In this document: positions 50,004 to 61,429 of the stretch, one piece after another | How positions within the stretch are numbered: position 1 is the stretch's first letter | Layout of the letters: every line of letters begins with the position of its first letter | Assembly (NCBI GenBank): GCA_020002185.1 | Contig: CM034543.1 | Location: forward strand, 28,235,185 to 28,299,184 | Reading direction: 5' to 3' | DNA length: 64,000 nt | DNA from: Paraescarpia echinospica | Lineage: Eukaryota; Annelida; Polychaeta; Sabellida; Siboglinidae | Notes under the pieces: generated by a model | The model's input: the letters and a program-made list of their open reading frames with translations, nothing else | Told to the model about the DNA's origin: nothing | Database searches by the model: none | Translations under genes and position numbers: made by a program

Positions 50004-50334
50004 CTGGGGAGATGGCACTCTATTAACCCTTTACCTCTCACAACTTTGCAACATTGAAAAACGTTAGAGATCGATCCATGTCTGACACCATACAAACTTA
50101 CTTTCATCTGGCCTCAAACCCTCACCCCACCCCAAGATGAGAGTTTGTAAATATTGATATGATGATATAAATATATTAACATTATCTGTCCAAAGCGTAA
50201 AATATCGATGCCAGACGAAACTGCTTCTAACCCCCCTCCCCAAATGAAATTAATTTAATCTGATATCAGACATCGATGTTCTGAGATGATCCCTTATGTG
50301 TTTAGTATTGGTTCAATCTTCCCCACAACCAATA

Positions 50335-50500
50335 GGCCTACATGGTGGGGGAGTTGTCATTTTTACAATACAAATTGGCATTAATGTTTCACTCGCTAGG
50401 TGGCACCACTGTAGCATTATCCCCTGCGACACATGGTCATGACCAAACCACTCCATATGTATTACTTAACGTGTTTTGAACTTTAAAAACTTATGCGACA
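50335..50500 (+). repeat. Dispersed GGTGGC-containing repeat, copy 4
   Basis: Has GCTAGGTGGCACCACTGTAG, CACATGGTCATGACCAAACC and TTAACGTGTTTTGAACTTTA. Lies in a HERC2 intron just left of the PIF/Harbinger-like insertion. Confidence 0.6.
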
Positions 50501-50677
50501 ACCCCTAAACTTCATTGTGTTAACGAAATGCATTCTAATTCCCCATAGTGCTCATATATGCATTCAGCGAGGCATGTGCTCATATATGCATTCAGCGAGG
50601 CATGTTTTTAAATACAGTTAACTCAAAAACTTCTACTATAATCCAAATATTGCCTTAGTGTATAACAAATAGACTAA

Positions 50678-53600
50678 AGCCCTGTTCACACTGTTCAATC
50701 TGTGTCGAATATTGAAAGCAATTGGTTGAAGAGACCAGTTTGCCTAGTGAGAACACCCGATTGAAAGCAATTGGTTGAAGAGACCAGTTTGCCTAGTGAG
50801 AACACCCGATTGAAAGCAATTGGTTGAAGAGATCAGTTTGCCTAGTGAGAACACCCGATGGAAAGCAATTGGTTGAAGAGACCAGTTTGCCTAGTGTGAA
50901 CACCCGATTGAAAGCAATTGGTTGAAGAGACCAGTTTGCCTAGTGAGAACACCCGATTGAAAGCAACTGGTTGAAGAGATCAGTTTGCCTAGTGAGAACA
51001 CCCAATTGAAAGCAATTGGTTGAAGAGACCAGTTTGCCTAGTGAGAACACCCGATTGAAAGCAACTGGTTGAAGAGATCAGTTTGCCTAGTGAGAACAAC
51101 CGATTGAAAGCGACTGGTTGAAGAGACCAATTTGCCTAGTGAGAACACCCGATTGAAAGCAACTGGTTGAAGAGATCAGTTTGCCTAGTGAGAAGACCCG
51201 ATTGAAAGCAATTGGTTGAAGAGATCAGTTTGCCTAGTGAGAACAACCTATTGAAAGCAACTGGTTGAAGAGATCAGTTTGCCTAGTGAGAACACCCGAT
51301 TGAAAGCAATTGGTTGAAGAGACCAGTTTGCCTAGTGAGAACACCCGATTGAAAGCAACTGGTTGAAGAGATCAGTTTGCCTAGTGTGAACACCCGATTG
51401 AAAGCAACTGGTTGAAGAGACCAGTTTGCCTAGTGAGAACACCCGATTGAAAGCAATTGGTTGAAGAGACCAGTTTGCCTAGTGAGAACACCCGATTGAA
51501 AGCAATTGGTTGAAGAGACCAGTTTGCCTAGTGAGAACACCCGATTGAAAGCAATTGGTTGAAGAGATCAGTTTGCCTAGTGTGAACACCTGATTGAAAG
51601 CAACTGGTTGAAGAGACCAGTTTGCCTAGTGAGAACAACCGATTGAAAGCAACTGGTTGAAGAGACCAGTTTGCCTAGTGTGAACACCCGATTGAAAGCA
51701 ATTGGTTGAAGAGACCAGTTTGCCTAGTGAGAACAACCGATTGAAAGCAATTGGTTGAAGAGACCAGTTTGCCTAGTGTGAACACCCGATTTGAAAGCAA
51801 TTGGTTGAAGAGACCAGTTTGCCTAGTGAGAACACCCGATTGAAAGCAATTGGTTGAAGAGATCAGTTTGCCTAGTGAGAACACCCGATTGAAAGCAATT
51901 GGTTGAAGAGACCAGTTTGCCTAGTGTGAACACCCGATTGAAAGCAACTGGTTGAAGAGACCAGTTTGCCTAGTGAGAACAACCGATTGAAAGCAACTGG
52001 TTGAAGAGACCAGTTTGCCTAGTGAGAACAACCGATTGAAAGCAACTGGTTGAAGAGACCAGTTTGCCTAGTGTGAACACCCGATTGAAAGCAATTGGTT
52101 GAAGAGACCAGTTTGCCTAGTGTGAACACCCGATTGAAAGCAACTGGTTGAAGAGACCAGTTTGCCTAGTGTGAACACCCGATTGAAAGCAATTGGTTGA
52201 AGAGACCAGTTTGCCTAGTGTGAACACCCGATTGAAAGCAATTGGTTGAAGAGACCAGTTTGCCTAGTGAGAACAACCGATTGAAAGCAATTGGTTGAAG
52301 AGACCAGTTTGCCTAGTGTGAACACCCGATTGAAAGCAATTGGTTGAAGAGACCAGTTTGCCTAGTGAGAACACCCGATTGAAAGCAATTGGATGAAAAG
52401 ATCAGTTTGCCTAGTGTGAACACCCGATTGAAAGCAACTGTTTGAAGAGACCAGTTTGCCTAGTGAGAACAACCGATTGAAAGCAACTGGTTGAAGAGAC
52501 CAGTTTGCCTAGTGAGAACAACCAATTGAAAGCAACTGGTTGAAGAGACCAGTTTGCCTAGTATGAACACCCGATTGAAAGCAATTGGTTGAAGAGACCA
52601 GTTTGCCTAGTGTGAACACCCGATTGAAAGCAATTGGTTGAAGAGACCATTTGCCTAGTGTGAACACCCGATTGAAAGCAACTGGTTGAAGAGACCAGTT
52701 TGCCTAGTGTGAACACCCGATTGAAAGCAATTGGTTGAAGAGACCAGTTTGCCTAGTGAGAACAACCGATTGAAAGCAACTGGTTGAAGAGACCAGTTTG
52801 CCTAGTGTGAACACCCGATTGAAAGCAACTGGTTGAAGAGACCAGTTTGCCTAGTGTGAACAACCGATTGAAAGCAACTGGTTGAAGAGACCAGTTTGCC
52901 TAGTGTGAACACCCGATTGAAAGCAACTGGTTGAAGAGACCAGTTTGCCTAGTGTGAACACCCGATTGAAAGCAACTGGTTGAAGAGACCAGTTTGCCTA
53001 GTGTGAACACCCGATTGAAAGCAACTGGTTGAAGAGACCAGTTTGCCTAGTGTGAACACCCGATTGAAAGCAACTGGTTGAAGAGACCAGTTTGCCTAGT
53101 GTGAACACCCGATTGAAAGCAACTGGTTGAAGAGACCAGTTTGCCTAGTGTGAACACCCGATTGAAAGCAACTGGTTGAAGAGACCAGTTTGCCTAGTGT
53201 GAACACCCGATTGAAAGCAACTGGTTGAAGAGACCAGTTTGCCTAGTGTGAACACCAACCGATTGAAAGCAATTGGTTGAAGAGACCAGTTTGCCTAGTG
53301 TGAACACCCGATTGAAAGCAATTGGTTGAAGAGACCAGTTTGCCTAGTGAGAACACCCGATTGAAAGCAATTGGTTGAAGAGACCAGTTTGCCTAGTGTG
53401 AACACCCGATTGAAAGCAATTGGTTGAAGAGACCAGTTTGCCTAGTGTGAACACCCGATTGAAAGCAACTGGTTGAAGAGACCAGTTTGCCTAGTGTGAA
53501 CACCCGATTGAAAGCAATTGGTTGAAGAGACCAGTTTGCCTAGTGAGAACACCCGATTGAAAGCAATTGGTTGAAGAGACCAGTTTGCCTAGTGTGAACA

Positions 53601-56600
53601 CCCGATTGAAAGCAACTGGTTGAAGAGACCAGTTTGCCTAGTGAGAACAACCGATTGAAAGCAACTGGTTGAAGAGACCAGTTTGCCTAGTGTGAACACC
53701 CGATTGAAAGCAACTGGTTGAAGAGACCAGTTTGCCTAGTGTGAACACCCGATTGAAAGCAATTGGTTGAAGAGACCAGTTTGCCTAGTGTGAACACCCG
53801 ATTGAAAGCAACTGGTTGAAGAGACCAGTTTGCCTAGTGTGAACACCCGATTGAAAGCAATTGGTTGAAGAGACCAGTTTGCCTAGTGTGAACACCCGAT
53901 TGAAAGCAACTGGTTGAAGAGACCAGTTTGCCTAGTGTGAACAACCGATTGAAAGCAATTGGTTGAAGAGACCAGTTTGCCTAGTGTGAACACCCGATTG
54001 AAAGCAACTGGTTGAAGAGACCAGTTTGCCTAGTGTGAACACCCGATTGAAAGCAACTGGTTGAAGAGACCAGTTTGCCTAGTGTGAACACCCGATTGAA
54101 AGCAATTGGTTGAAGAGACCAGTTTGCCTAGTGTGAACACCCGATTGAAAGCAATTGGTTGAAGAAGAGACCAGTTTGCCTAGTGTGAACACCCGATTGA
54201 AAGCAACTGGTTGAAGAGACCAGTTTGCCTAGTGTGAACACCCGATTGAAAGCAACTGGTTGAAGAGCCCAGTTTGCCTAGTGTGAACACCCGATTGAAA
54301 GCAATTGGTTGAAGAGACCAGTTTGCCTAGTGTGAACACCCGATTGAAAGCAATTGGTTGAAGAGACCAGTTTGCCTAGTGTGAACACCCGATTGAAAGC
54401 AACTGATTGAATAGACCAGTTTGCCTAGTGTGAACACCCGATTGAAAGCAACTGGTTGAAGAGACCAGTTTGCCTAGTGTGAACACCCGATTGAAAGCAA
54501 CTGGTTGAAGAGACCAGTTTGCCTAGTGTGAACACCCGATTGAAAGCAATTGGTTGAAGAGACCAGTTTGCCTAGTGAGAACAACCGATTGAAAGCAATT
54601 GGTTGAAGAGACCAGTTTGCCTAGTGTGAACACCCGATTTGAAGAGACCAGTTTGCCTAGTGTGAAATCAAACCGATTGGCAATTGGTTGAAGAGACCAG
54701 TTTGCCTAGTGAGAACACCCGATTGAAAGCAATTGGTTGAAGAGATCAGTTTGCCTAGTGAGAACACCCGATTGAAAGCAATTGGTTGAAGAGACCAGTT
54801 TGCCTAGTGTGAACACCCGATTGAAAGCAACTGGTTGAAGAGACCAGTTTGCCTAGTGAGAACAACCGATTGAAAGCAACTGGTTGAAGAGACCAGTTTG
54901 CCTAGTGAGAACACCCGATTGAAAGCAACTGGTTGAAGAGACCAGTTTGCCTAGTGTGAACACCCGATTGAAAGCAATTGGTTGAAGAGACCAGTTTGCC
55001 TAGTGTGAACACCCGATTGAAAGCAACTGGTTGAAGAGACCAGTTTGCCTAGTGTGAACACCCGATTGAAAGCAATTGGTTGAAGAGACCAGTTTGCCTA
55101 GTGTGAACACCCGATTGAAAGCAATTGGTTGAAGAGACCAGTTTGCCTAGTGAGAACAACCGATTGAAAGCAATTGGTTGAAGAGACCAGTTTGCCTAGT
55201 GTGAACACCCGATTGAAAGCAATTGGTTGAAGAGACCAGTTTGCCTAGTGAGAACACCCGATTGAAAGCAATTGGATGAAAAGATCAGTTTGCCTAGTGT
55301 GAACACCCGATTGAAAGCAACTGTTTGAAGAGACCAGTTTGCCTAGTGAGAACAACCGATTGAAAGCAACTGGTTGAAGAGACCAGTTTGCCTAGTGAGA
55401 ACAACCAATTGAAAGCAACTGGTTGAAGAGACCAGTTTGCCTAGTATGAACACCCGATTGAAAGCAATTGGTTGAAGAGACCAGTTTGCCTAGTGTGAAC
55501 ACCCGATTGAAAGCAATTGGTTGAAGAGACCATTTGCCTAGTGTTGAAAGCACCCTAGTGTGATTTGAAAGCAACTGGTTGAAGAGACCAGTTTGCCTAG
55601 TGTTGAAAGCAACTGGTTGAAGAGACCGATTGAACACCCGATTGAAAGCAATTGGTTGAAGAGACCAGTTTGCCTAGTGAGAACAACCGATTGAAAGCAA
55701 CTGGTTGAAGAGACCAGTTTGCCTAGTGTGAACACCCGATTGAAAGCAACTGGTTGAAGAGACCAGTTTGCCTAGTGTGAACAACCGATTGAAAGCAACT
55801 GGTTGAAGAGACCAGTTTGCCTAGTATGAACACCCGACTGAAAGCAACTGGTTGAAGAGACCAGTTTGCCTAGTGTGAACACCCGATTGAAAGCAACTGG
55901 TTGAAGAGACCAGTTTGCCTAGTGTGAACACCCGATTGAAAGCAATTGGTTGAAGAGACCAGTTTGCCTAGTGTGAACACCCGATTGAAAGCAATTGGTT
56001 GAAGAGACCAGTTTGCCTAGTGTGAACACCCGATTGAAAGCAACTGGTTGAAGAGACCAGTTTGCCTAGTGTGAACACCCGATTGAAAGCAACTGGTTGA
56101 AGAGACCAGTTTGCCTAGTGTGAACACCCGATTGAAAGCAACTGGTTGAAGAGACCAGTTTGCCTAGTGTGAACACCCGATTGAAAGCAACTGGTTGAAG
56201 AGACCAGTTTGCCTAGTGTGAACAACCGATTGAAAGCAACTGGCATTGAATTCAACAGTTCCTTTCGATGTCGAAAGCAATGGAACATGTTCTAATTTCT
56301 ATGAACCAGCTTTCAACCAACTTCTTTTTGAACTGAGCAGACCAATCAACTTTCGATAATGGCATTGATTAAATCTGCTCCAAATAAAATCTAAACACAG
56401 CTGAAACAGCAGGATTCATGGACTGTTTTTAAGCACTTAGTTGTTTGTGGAATATCGTACATTGAGTGCTACCCAGAGGTAGCTATCACTCTCAATTTAG
56501 TCATATTTGAACTGTATTTTATTTAGAAGAGGCTGGCCTAAAGGCAAAACAAAGGCTGGTGGACACCAAGCCCAAGTCTAGCTAACAGCACTGCCACGAA

Positions 56601-59025
56601 GACGGTCGACTTCAAATAAACGTAATGGTAGGTTCAGTACTAACAGCCACTAATCAGTCCAAGCATTCTAGTCTAGTATAGTCAACGTAATCCCTGCCTT
56701 TGTGACAGTAACACTTTAATAATGCCTGCATGAAAAATGCATAAAACCATTCTTGTACGGGTGGTAACACAAATCGTGCATCCTAATATTTTATGGGAAA
56801 TTATGCCGTTTTAATACAAATCCTATCTGCACTGTATGAATCGTTTTATGGCCAGAACGTGTCAAGTGAACCAGTGCGAGATCAGGCAGTGTATTAAAAC
56901 AGGCTCCTAAGGCTAAATGCATTAATACCGCAAGATTTAAGTAACATGGTTTTTGACCTAACAAAAATGTTCCTGTCATGAGTATTTTAGCATTGTGAAG
57001 TAGCCTGCAGTTGAGTTGCAGCAAAATTCAGTATAGCCTAGTGTGTGTTACCCCCGTAGCGAATTAGACTCTGTTGGCAATTCTTCATTACCATCTATTT
57101 GGTCTGGCAATAGCAAACGCTAGAAATTGATATGTACACGTTAGTTTACTAATACGTCTTAACTTCACATATAACATTTTAAAAGAACTGTGTAGATTTT
57201 GACCTCATTAACCTAATGTGGCTATTACTATTGCTATAAAAGGTGCACAAATGGGAATGTGTTTCATAAAGTCAGTGCCGTGAAAACTATGTATGTTATG
57301 GTATTACTGGTTATCACTATATCACTGCATGTACCTAGTCAATTAAGCCAAAATGTATAATATCTAATATAGATTTCTCAATTTCTAAATGTAACATAAC
57401 ACACTTTATGACCAATGGAAAAATGTGAATATTTGTACAGTTCTATTCTGTTTTTGTGTCACCAATTCCTGCAAATAGGAGAGAGGATCACATCATGTAC
57501 TTATAGTTTCTGACTCTTTAAACATGTTAAGAATACCCATGGTGGCAATTTGTTCTACATGCACTTGTTGCTGGCTGCCCAGACTCACTGCACTGGAGAG
57601 ACTGCTGCAAAGAACAGAGATAACGACACAACCAGGTGTGAGCAGCACCACAGAGGATGATGACTTCCCTGCAATGTGTCTGACATTCTGGATGAACATG
57701 AAGCATTTTCTGCAAACTGTTCAAATTGCAGTAATACACTTTGTTTTCAATGTCACTGCCAGAACTATTGGATGAAGAAATGTGTACATTATTTACAAGC
57801 TCGTGTTTGAGGCCCTTTCTCACATTCTGTTGGATGTGACGACTTTATCACATTGAAGAGACTTATGAACATGAGGTTGCTGTGAGAGCAGTCTGACAAA
57901 CAATACCTTAAATATATAATAATAATTTATATTTTCGGACAAGGGAATGTGGCAAACGAACTTACAACATGGCTGCAGCCAACCATCATGCTGTCAGAAT
58001 TGAAATAAATATCAGGTTAATCTCCAAGACTTTGGTTTTGTGTTTTAATATCATGTGCATACTAAAAACATCATATTTTGTAAAGATTAAATTATCAGTG
58101 TGAAGAATGTTTCCTTATTAGGGAAGCAGATGGCATAGTTTAACATTTAATGACTTCTAGAAAAAGTAACATGGCTTAATTTTGGTTTGGTATTAACGAT
58201 ACATCACACTTGGATAATTGTGTCTGCACATTAAATACATTGAAACCACACAGGTTTCCCATCATGAGGCAGTTTTCTCAGAAACCCCTACTGGTACTTC
58301 TGTACGACAGATTGACCATCATTCTGAGAAAGATGGTATATCGCTGTGTGACCCAAATCCGTGCATCATCCAGTTCCGCAACACCTTGGAATTGTGTCAT
58401 GTTTTCTTTTCCATTTGACTGCTTCAGTAAAAATTATGCTGAACTGACAGCTACAGTTGTTAGTAAACCGGGTCGCCATGTGAAAACGTTTTGTTCGAGA
58501 CAAAAACTGACACTAAGTCACTATCAAGGTGCCACGAAATTTCGCAATGTATATAGGGATATCTAGTTGACTAATAGATAATATTATGATAGTAATATAG
58601 TGCCAACAAAAGCTACATCGTTGTTGGTCGCACTTAACGGCGCAACATCTTGACAACCAAACGAAAGTGTGAAATGGACTTAAGTTAAAACAGTAAGCAA
58701 CATCACCATTAGTGACAGTGCAGTGGCAGTGCCATATCTCACACAACAGGATGGCTCGATTCTGGAATGACAAAACGTGACAAAGATAATCGATGAACAC
58801 GCAGCTTTTGTTTGAACTTGAAACCTGTTCTTTTCAACAACCCCAGGTGCATCCATCTTAATACAATATATCGCAACACATCACGTGATGTCAACATTTT
58901 CGCTCGCGTTGAATGGTGTGAACACGTCAGTTGCTTTCAACCGCAGTTGCTTTCAACGCGATTGTGTTCAGCCAGATTGAATTCGATGTTGAATTCGACC
59001 CGGGTTGAATAATGTGAAGAGGGCT
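50678..59025. mobile_element. PIF/Harbinger-like DNA transposon, non-autonomous, satellite-bearing
   Basis: The ends are inverted repeats: left begins AGCCCTGTTCACACTGTTCA, right reverse-complement begins AGCCCTCTTCACATTATTCA, and the match continues into a shared GTCGAAT. Both ends are flanked by TAA (50675-50677 and 59026-59028). A three-base TWA target duplication and ends of this kind fit the PIF/Harbinger superfamily. Length is 8348 bp, of which about 5.5 kb is tandem repeat beginning just inside the left end. The 2.6 kb at 56250-58900 holds only short frames (for example 57524-57823 on either strand, and 58210-58566) with no recognisable transposase catalytic motif, so I call it non-autonomous or decayed. 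It sits in a HERC2 intron and leaves the flanking exons intact. Confidence 0.72.
50715..56240. repeat. Giant 49-bp minisatellite, about 113 units
   Basis: Unit contains GATTGAAAGCAAYTGGTTGA followed by AGAGACCAGTTTGCCTAGTG and a GAACACCC junction. Spacing between units is 49 bp. Units vary at a few sites: AATTGG or AACTGG, GATCAG or GACCAG, GTGTGAAC or GTGAGAAC, and ACCCG or AACCG. A few truncated or inserted units occur near 54155, 54640-54690 and 55535-55640. The C-type units contain a perfect inverted repeat AACTGGT...ACCAGTT around a 7-base loop. Confidence 0.97.
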
Positions 59026-59351
59026 TAAGATTTAAAATGATGCTCTAGTACAAAATTATCCAGCAGTAGGTGGCACCACATGTATGAGTCATAAAGTTCA
59101 GCTTAGCGTGGGTGGTTTTGGGAAGCTTGGGGATCATGACAAATCAAGGCATTGACGGAGGATGGGGTCTAAGCTATTAAGGTATTCACTTCAACACCAA
59201 CAACCAGCAAGGCTTTCAGAATGCCTCATCAACTACAAATTCTATCAGCATATAAAACCTCACCTGACATGCATTGTAAAAACTAGATAGTAAATGTTAA
59301 CTTAGAAACCAGTAATAACAGAAAGAAGACTTGTTGACGTGTCCTACTCAC

Positions 59352-59457
59352 CATTGTCTCCAGTTCGTGGCCTGTGAAGAGAGAGAGGTGAGGTACGGGG
59401 ACAACCCGCGCCATTCCTTCCCGCACCCATAACACCTGCTCGTCAAACTCATGCAGT
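59352..59457 (-). CDS. HERC2: HERC2 HECT-domain exon (third from end)
   Basis: Acceptor CATTGCAG precedes 59457; donor ATG|GTGAGT at 59352/59351. One base completes Arg, then 35 codons in phase 0: [20 protein letters not shown] followed by [12 protein letters not shown]. The LFTGxELE stretch is a strongly conserved HECT N-lobe motif. Confidence 0.96.
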
Positions 59458-59639
59458 CTGCAATGACAAGTGTACACTTATGTACGTGCATAAGAGAAAC
59501 TGAAGATTTATGTTCGATTATAGCAACGTATCCAGTTTAAAGGGAGGCAGTCTGTTCATCCACATTAGCCGGTGAAGTAATTTTTTAACAGGAAGTCTGC
59601 TGAATTGGCTGTAGTGAATGTGGGGAAAGTGATGACACA

Positions 59640-60040
59640 CACACAGCTTGACACAGTCGACAGACACAGTTGACATATACAACCTGACATCATTGACAAA
59701 TACAGGCCAATGCAGTTGACAAACAAATTGACACAGCTGACTGACACAACTTGACACAGTTGACACATACAGTTTGACACAGCTGACACATACAGTCTGA
59801 TGCAGTTGACAGTCACAGCCTGACACAGTTGACATATACAGCCTGACACAAGTGACACATACAGCCTGACACAGTCAACACATACTGTCTGACACAGTTG
59901 ACAGACAGTGTCTAACACAGTCGACAGACACAACCTGACACAGTTGACACACACAGTCTGATGCAGTTGACACATACTGTCTGACACAGTTGACTGACAC
60001 AACCTGACACAGTTGACATACAGTCTGACACAGAACGAGA
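59640..60040. repeat. 23-bp minisatellite in HERC2 intron
   Basis: Unit TGACACAGTTGACACATACA plus three bases, about 17 units. Confidence 0.92.
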
Positions 60041-60194
60041 CAAACTCAATAGACATAACTGAATGCACCACGGATCAAAAAGACACCAGGTATTCACTGC
60101 AAAATGGACATACCACATCTCATAATGCTGTCATTTAGCAAAAATAATCCCAAACCTTTCAGTGACACCAGAGATCAGAACTATTAGTGTGTAC

Positions 60195-60360
60195 CTGTAG
60201 CTGAGGGCCAGGCGTATGTACTCGACCCTGTTGTCAGGTGTGATTCTGCGGTACTTGCATGAAGTCAGGTGACTCTCGTGTCCCGCGGCGCTCGGGGTGC
60301 TGAATGGCATGTCAGCTGACCTCAACGCCTCCTCATCCATGTCCTTGATACACATCAGAC
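60195..60360 (-). CDS. HERC2: HERC2 HECT-domain exon (fourth from end)
   Basis: Acceptor GTGCCAG ends at 60361; donor CTACAG|GTACAC is at 60195/60194. Phase agrees on both sides (two bases in, two out). It encodes GLMCIKDMDEEALRSADMPF, then STPSAAGHESHLTSCKYRRI and VEYIRLALSY. The first and last parts are HERC2-like; the middle (SAAGHESHLTSC) is more divergent, as expected of a surface loop. Confidence 0.93.
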
Positions 60361-60364
60361 CTGG

Positions 60365-61345
60365 CACGATACACACAAGAATTGTCATCATGATACACAC
60401 AATACATGCATGATGCACACATGACCTGTCATGGTACTCACAATACTACACTTATTATGATACATAAAATATATGTCATGATACAGATCAGACCTGTCAT
60501 GATACACCCAAAAGTGTATCACAATCAGCAGATAATTTCTTCCATTCATTTATAGTCCTTTGTGAAAATAAGAACTTTCTTACATCTAATCTACACTGCT
60601 CCTTTACTAATGTAACTTCATGTCTTCTAGTCCTTCTATCTTTCTTAACTGAGGAAAAATATTTCTATCAATATTTTCATAACCATTCAACATTTTAAAC
60701 ACTTCTATCTGATTTCCTCTCAATCTCCTGGTCTCTAATGTTGTTAAACCACATTCTTTTAGGCGTTTTTCGTAACTAAGATCCCTCAGTTTTTGTATCA
60801 TTTTAGTCGCTCTCCTCTGTACTCTTTCTAGCATATCTACGTCCTTCTTGCAGTATGGCCTTCATGCTTGAATACAATATTCTAAATGATGCCTAACTAT
60901 TATTTTCTACAGCGGTATTGATACACATCAGACCTGTCACGATACATGCAACAGTTATCATGATACACATCAGACTTCTTATGATACACACAAGAATTGT
61001 CAGGATTCATACAAGAATTGTCATGATTCACACAAGAGTTCTCTTGATACACACAAGACTTGTCATGATACACACAAGACTTGTCATGTAATAGATCAGA
61101 CTTGTAATAATGCACACAAGAGTTGTTGTGATACCCATCAGACCTGTCACGATACATACAAGACATGTCATGATACATATCAGACCAGTCATGACATTCA
61201 TCAGAACTGTCATGACACATATCAGACCTGTAATGATACACACAACACCTGTCATGATACACACAACAATTGTCATGATACACACAACAGTTGTCATGAT
61301 ACACACAAGATATGCCATGGAACACATCAGACATACCACGGTACA
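60365..61345. repeat. 21-bp minisatellite interrupted by LINE relic
   Basis: Unit TGTCATGATACACACAAGA plus two bases at 60365-60520 and 60920-61345. The two halves share the unit, so the LINE fragment at 60523-60905 lies within one array. Confidence 0.88.
60523..60905 (-). mobile_element. Non-LTR retrotransposon relic (CR1/Jockey-like end of ORF2)
   Basis: Minus-strand translation includes HHLEYCIQA, a stop, then MLERVQRRATKMIQKLRDLS, YEKRLKECGLTTLETRRLRG and NQIEVFKMLNG, a standard motif series after LINE reverse transcriptase. A frameshift near 60620 is followed by VTLVKEQCRLDVRKFLFSQR. One in-frame stop and a frameshift make it a pseudogene fragment. It interrupts a 21-bp minisatellite in a HERC2 intron. 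Confidence 0.85.
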
Positions 61346-61429
61346 CACAGCAGTTTACACAGTAATCCTGAGAAGCCCTTACACCCTGAATTAGTACTTT
61401 AACCTGTTGATAACTATCCACATTGAAAG

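Larger units (their letters stand above)
50004..59351 (-). other. HERC2 intron, 9.3 kb, mostly one insertion
   Basis: Between two HERC2 HECT exons. Nearly all of it is the 8.35-kb inverted-repeat insertion (50678-59025) described separately. The flanks hold a dispersed-repeat copy (50335-50500) and a CTCF-like site (59063-59076). Confidence 0.8.

Noticed and set aside
51675..55735. Minus-strand frames with SSTNCFQS repeats
   Set aside because: Unit translation of the 49-bp minisatellite.
50715..56240. CRISPR array (regular repeats)
   Set aside because: Units are contiguous with no unique spacers, in a eukaryotic intron.
57524..57823. Overlapping frames on both strands within the transposon interior as a transposase
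   Set aside because: No DDE, helix-turn-helix or other transposase motif recognised; too short.
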